Part shown: one piece after another, positions 61,982 through 64,000 of the stretch
How the letters are laid out: each line of letters starts with the position of its first letter
Numbering within the stretch: position 1 is the first letter of the stretch
Origin: Candidatus Centipeda massiliensis
Lineage (GTDB): Bacteria > Bacillota > Negativicutes > Selenomonadales > Selenomonadaceae
Direction: 5' to 3'
Assembly: GCF_900290285.1 (NCBI RefSeq)
Contig: NZ_LT985754.1
Span: 841,364 to 905,363, forward strand
Length of the DNA stretch: 64,000 nucleotides
Notes under the pieces: model-generated
Database searches by the model: none
Told to the model about the DNA's origin: nothing
What the model saw: the letters and a program-made list of their open reading frames with translations, nothing else
Translations under genes and position numbers: made by a program

Positions 61982-62449
61982 ATGGCAGATGATATGAATC
62001 AGGGAAATGCGCCGCAGAACTCGCAGTATGTGGCATTCAATCTTCGCGATGAAGAATACGGCGTCAGCATTCTGAACGTGCAGGAGATCCGCAACCTTAC
62101 GGATATTACGCGCGTTCCGTTCGCGGCGGACTTCATCAAGGGCGTCATCAATCTGCGTGGCTCGGTTCTCCCCGTCATTGACCTCAAGCAGCGGCTCGGG
62201 CTCGCGGAGACACCGTATACCGACCGCACGCGCATCGTTACGGTTTCCGTCGAGGATGTCCATGTCGGCATGCTCGTCGATGCCGTGACCGAGGTGCTGA
62301 GTCTTGAGAATGCGCCCATCGATACAAAAAAGGCGATGAATGCGCGCGAGAGCAGCCGATTCCTCAGTGGAATCGGCAATATCAGGGGCAGACTCATCGT
62401 TCTCCTCAACCTCGAGGAGATCGTCGGACTTCCGAAGGATGCGAAATAA
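61982..62449 (+). CDS. cheW: Chemotaxis coupling protein CheW
   Basis: A 155-residue adaptor between receptors and CheA. It begins QYVAFNLRDEEYGVSILNVQEI and carries GVINLRGSVLPVIDLKQRLG and VDAVTEVL, the SH3-like fold segments. An N-terminal tail of about 15 residues precedes the fold. The ATG lies 18 bases after the cheA stop. Confidence 0.95.
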   Translation: MADDMNQGNAPQNSQYVAFNLRDEEYGVSILNVQEIRNLTDITRVPFAADFIKGVINLRGSVLPVIDLKQRLGLAETPYTDRTRIVTVSVEDVHVGMLVDAVTEVLSLENAPIDTKKAMNARESSRFLSGIGNIRGRLIVLLNLEEIVGLPKDAK

Positions 62450-62478
62450 CCCTGCTTCGCGATTAAGAGGTAATGTCA

Positions 62479-63102
62479 ATGACCGTAGATGAGAATCTGA
62501 CAGAACTGTCGGAGCTGCAGCTGGATGTACTCAAGGAGATCGGAAATGTCGGAGCGGGCAACTCCGCGACGGCGCTTTCCCGTCTCATTCAGCGGCGCAT
62601 TGAAATGAATGTGCCCCATGTGGCATTGGTTCCAATCGAAGATGTCCCGGAATTTGTCGGCGGCCCGGAACTGGTGGTCGTCGGTATTTTCCTGCGCGTC
62701 TACGGAAAGGCACCGAGCAATATCCTGTTTCTCATCCCGCGGGAGAGTGCGTTTGCACTTGTTGATACACTTCTCGGGCGGGAACGCGGTGAGACGATCG
62801 AACTGGATAACATGGACGAATCAGCGCTTATGGAGATCGGCAATATTCTTGCCGGCTCCTACCTGAACGCATTCTATACGTTCACGGGCATGAGCATGCT
62901 GCCGTCCATTCCTGCACTCGCCGTGGATATGGCAGGTGCCATTCTCAATGTAGTTTTGGTTCAGCTTGGCGAGATGGGAGATCACGCGCTTCTCATCGAA
63001 ACGAATTTCGTGGCAGAGGATCGGAGCATCAGCGGACATTTCTTCCTTGTACCGGATCCCGGGTCGCTCAGCACCATAATGAATGCGGTAGGAGTTGAAT
63101 GA
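62479..63102 (+). CDS. cheC: CheY-P phosphatase CheC
   Basis: A 207-residue phosphatase with two active sites. Each has the E-x2-N pattern: LKEIGNVGAGNSATALS near residue 17 and LMEIGNILAGSYLNAFYTF near residue 120. It is activated by CheD and resets CheY. The ATG at 62479 is preferred because AGAGG lies eight bases upstream; the ATG at 62473 is too close to it. Confidence 0.93.
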   Translation: MTVDENLTELSELQLDVLKEIGNVGAGNSATALSRLIQRRIEMNVPHVALVPIEDVPEFVGGPELVVVGIFLRVYGKAPSNILFLIPRESAFALVDTLLGRERGETIELDNMDESALMEIGNILAGSYLNAFYTFTGMSMLPSIPALAVDMAGAILNVVLVQLGEMGDHALLIETNFVAEDRSISGHFFLVPDPGSLSTIMNAVGVE

Positions 63103-63103
63103 T

Positions 63104-63589
63104 ATGCCGGATTTGATAAAAGTCGGTATGGCCGACTACAAAGTCGGCACAGCTCCATCCACACTCATCAGCTATGGATTGGGCTCCTGTATCGGCCTTT
63201 CTCTCTATGATCCCACGGCAAAGGTGGGGGGACTCCTCCACTATATGCTGCCGGACAGCAAGCAGGCGCGTCCCTCGGATACGCCGGCAAAATTTATCGA
63301 TACTGGATTTCCGCTGATGCTCGCGGATGTCCTGCGGCTAGGTGCATCGAAGTCCCGCCTTGTGGCAAAGATTGCAGGAGGTGCGCAGATGTTTGCGTTC
63401 TCCAATACGACGAGTGTCATGCGCGTCGGTGAGCGCAATGCGCAGGCGGCAAAGGCTCTTTTGGCGCAGCACGGGATTCGCCTCATTGCCGAGGATACGG
63501 GACTCAACTATGGGCGCACGGTGTCGATTGATCTGAACGATGGAACCTATACCGTTAAGACCGTGAGCAAGGGAGATAAAACGATATAG
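63104..63589 (+). CDS. cheD: Chemoreceptor deamidase CheD
   Basis: A 161-residue receptor glutamine deamidase and CheC partner. The active Cys is in GLGSCIGLSLYD and the His in LLHYMLPDS; KIAGGAQMF and GLNYGRTV follow. The ATG at 63104 lies nine bases after GGAG. CheC ends one base upstream. Confidence 0.93.
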   Translation: MPDLIKVGMADYKVGTAPSTLISYGLGSCIGLSLYDPTAKVGGLLHYMLPDSKQARPSDTPAKFIDTGFPLMLADVLRLGASKSRLVAKIAGGAQMFAFSNTTSVMRVGERNAQAAKALLAQHGIRLIAEDTGLNYGRTVSIDLNDGTYTVKTVSKGDKTI

Positions 63590-63606
63590 AGAGGAAGGTG
63601 AAATGT

Positions 63607-64000
63607 ATGTTCAAACTCGGTATGACCTTGGTATTTTCCGTCATTGCTGCGCTTGTTGTATTCCTTACGGGGATGATTGCTGATGCGCGTGTGACGACAG
63701 CGCTTCTGCGCAGCCTGATCGCGTTTCTGTGTGCAGGAATATTCACCTATCTCGTTGTATTCATCCTAGAGGCAAAAGGCTGGGCGGTCTTTGACAAGAT
63801 GCCCGAAGAGCGCATGCAGGATATGCAGGCACAGCTCTATGACCCAGAGGATATTGATTTCAGTGCAGTGGAAAACAGCGACAAGGCGGCAGAAGACTTT
63901 GCGTCTGCGTCCAGCTTCCAGCCCCTTTCGGAAGACGCATTCGTCCATCTGAAAAGCCCGTCGGAGCATCATACGGAGGAGAGCGGCGGCGTGGCAGCAC
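63607..64000 (+). CDS. Membrane protein of unknown function, cut by the window end
   Basis: An open frame of 131 codons that runs past the end of the window. The start at 63607 has GGAAGG eight bases upstream. The first 60 residues hold two hydrophobic helices (LVFSVIAALVVFLTGMIA and LIAFLCAGIFTYLVVFIL). The rest is acidic and low in structure (Asp, Glu, Ser rich). I do not recognise a family. Its place right after cheD in the same direction suggests a motility-operon member. Confidence 0.6.
   Translation, partial: MFKLGMTLVFSVIAALVVFLTGMIADARVTTALLRSLIAFLCAGIFTYLVVFILEAKGWAVFDKMPEERMQDMQAQLYDPEDIDFSAVENSDKAAEDFASASSFQPLSEDAFVHLKSPSEHHTEESGGVAA

Noticed and set aside
1-64000. CRISPR arrays, prophage or rRNA genes
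   Set aside because: No regularly spaced direct repeats, phage structural genes or rRNA sequence were seen.

Overview
The window is a GC-rich, densely packed chromosomal stretch. It most likely comes from a Selenomonas-like member of the Negativicutes (Firmicutes with an outer membrane). Supporting signs are a Gram-positive regulatory set (CodY, SAM-I and FMN riboswitches, the cdaA-cdaR-glmM cluster, CheC/CheD/FliY chemotaxis) alongside a full flagellar export block, an anaerobic dicarboxylate carrier and sugar-nucleotide genes. The genus is an inference; no rRNA gene is present to confirm it.

Layout. 1-7264: the CoaBC C-terminus, riboswitch-controlled metK, an M20 amidohydrolase, a minus-strand pair (SIMPL protein and acyltransferase) and two sugar genes (GT4 glycosyltransferase, RfbF). 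7368-10386: htpG, a TerC-like membrane protein and a lone DhaM-type EIIA domain. 10383-14170: FMN riboswitch and ribD-ribE-ribBA-ribH. 14175-16376: a phosphodiesterase, Hsp33 and a YgjP-like metalloprotease. 16406-17083: a RelB/YoeB toxin-antitoxin pair followed by a small inverted-repeat element. 17167-21939: carbonic anhydrase, rpmB, codY, tRNA Glu-Asp-Phe, a DedA protein, BrnQ and tRNA Gly-Cys. 22013-29044: miaB, a structured 419-base gap, mutS-mutL and a methyltransferase. 29051-31620: a MITE-like element, a Dcu transporter and a LysR regulator. 31864-36651: motA-motB, acpS, nnr and ilvE. 36869-44150: cdaA-cdaR-FAD protein-glmM-DMT exporter-C39-like protein-phoH. 44140-46914: ybeY-era-DUF502-recO. 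47051 to the end: flbD-fliL-fliM-fliY-cheY-fliOPQR-flhB-flhA-flhF-flhG-pilZ-cheB-cheA-cheW-cheC-cheD and a truncated membrane protein.

How the genes work together. The last 17 kb form one motility and chemotaxis block: motor switch (FliM, FliY), export gate (FliO/P/Q/R, FlhB, FlhA), placement GTPase and ATPase (FlhF, FlhG), a PilZ c-di-GMP effector and the signalling core. The motor stator genes motAB lie 14 kb upstream. Internal promoters precede fliL, cheY and flhA. The rib genes form a complete riboflavin operon under an FMN switch.

I found no convincing wholly new multi-gene system. The most noteworthy signals are small: a perfect palindrome on the cheY -10 box, a hairpin that would mask the flhA ribosome-binding site, a three-copy structured repeat that supplies the CoaBC C-terminus, a pair of related miniature inverted-repeat elements, a CheB without its receiver domain and a C39-like putative cysteine peptidase in the glmM-phoH cluster.
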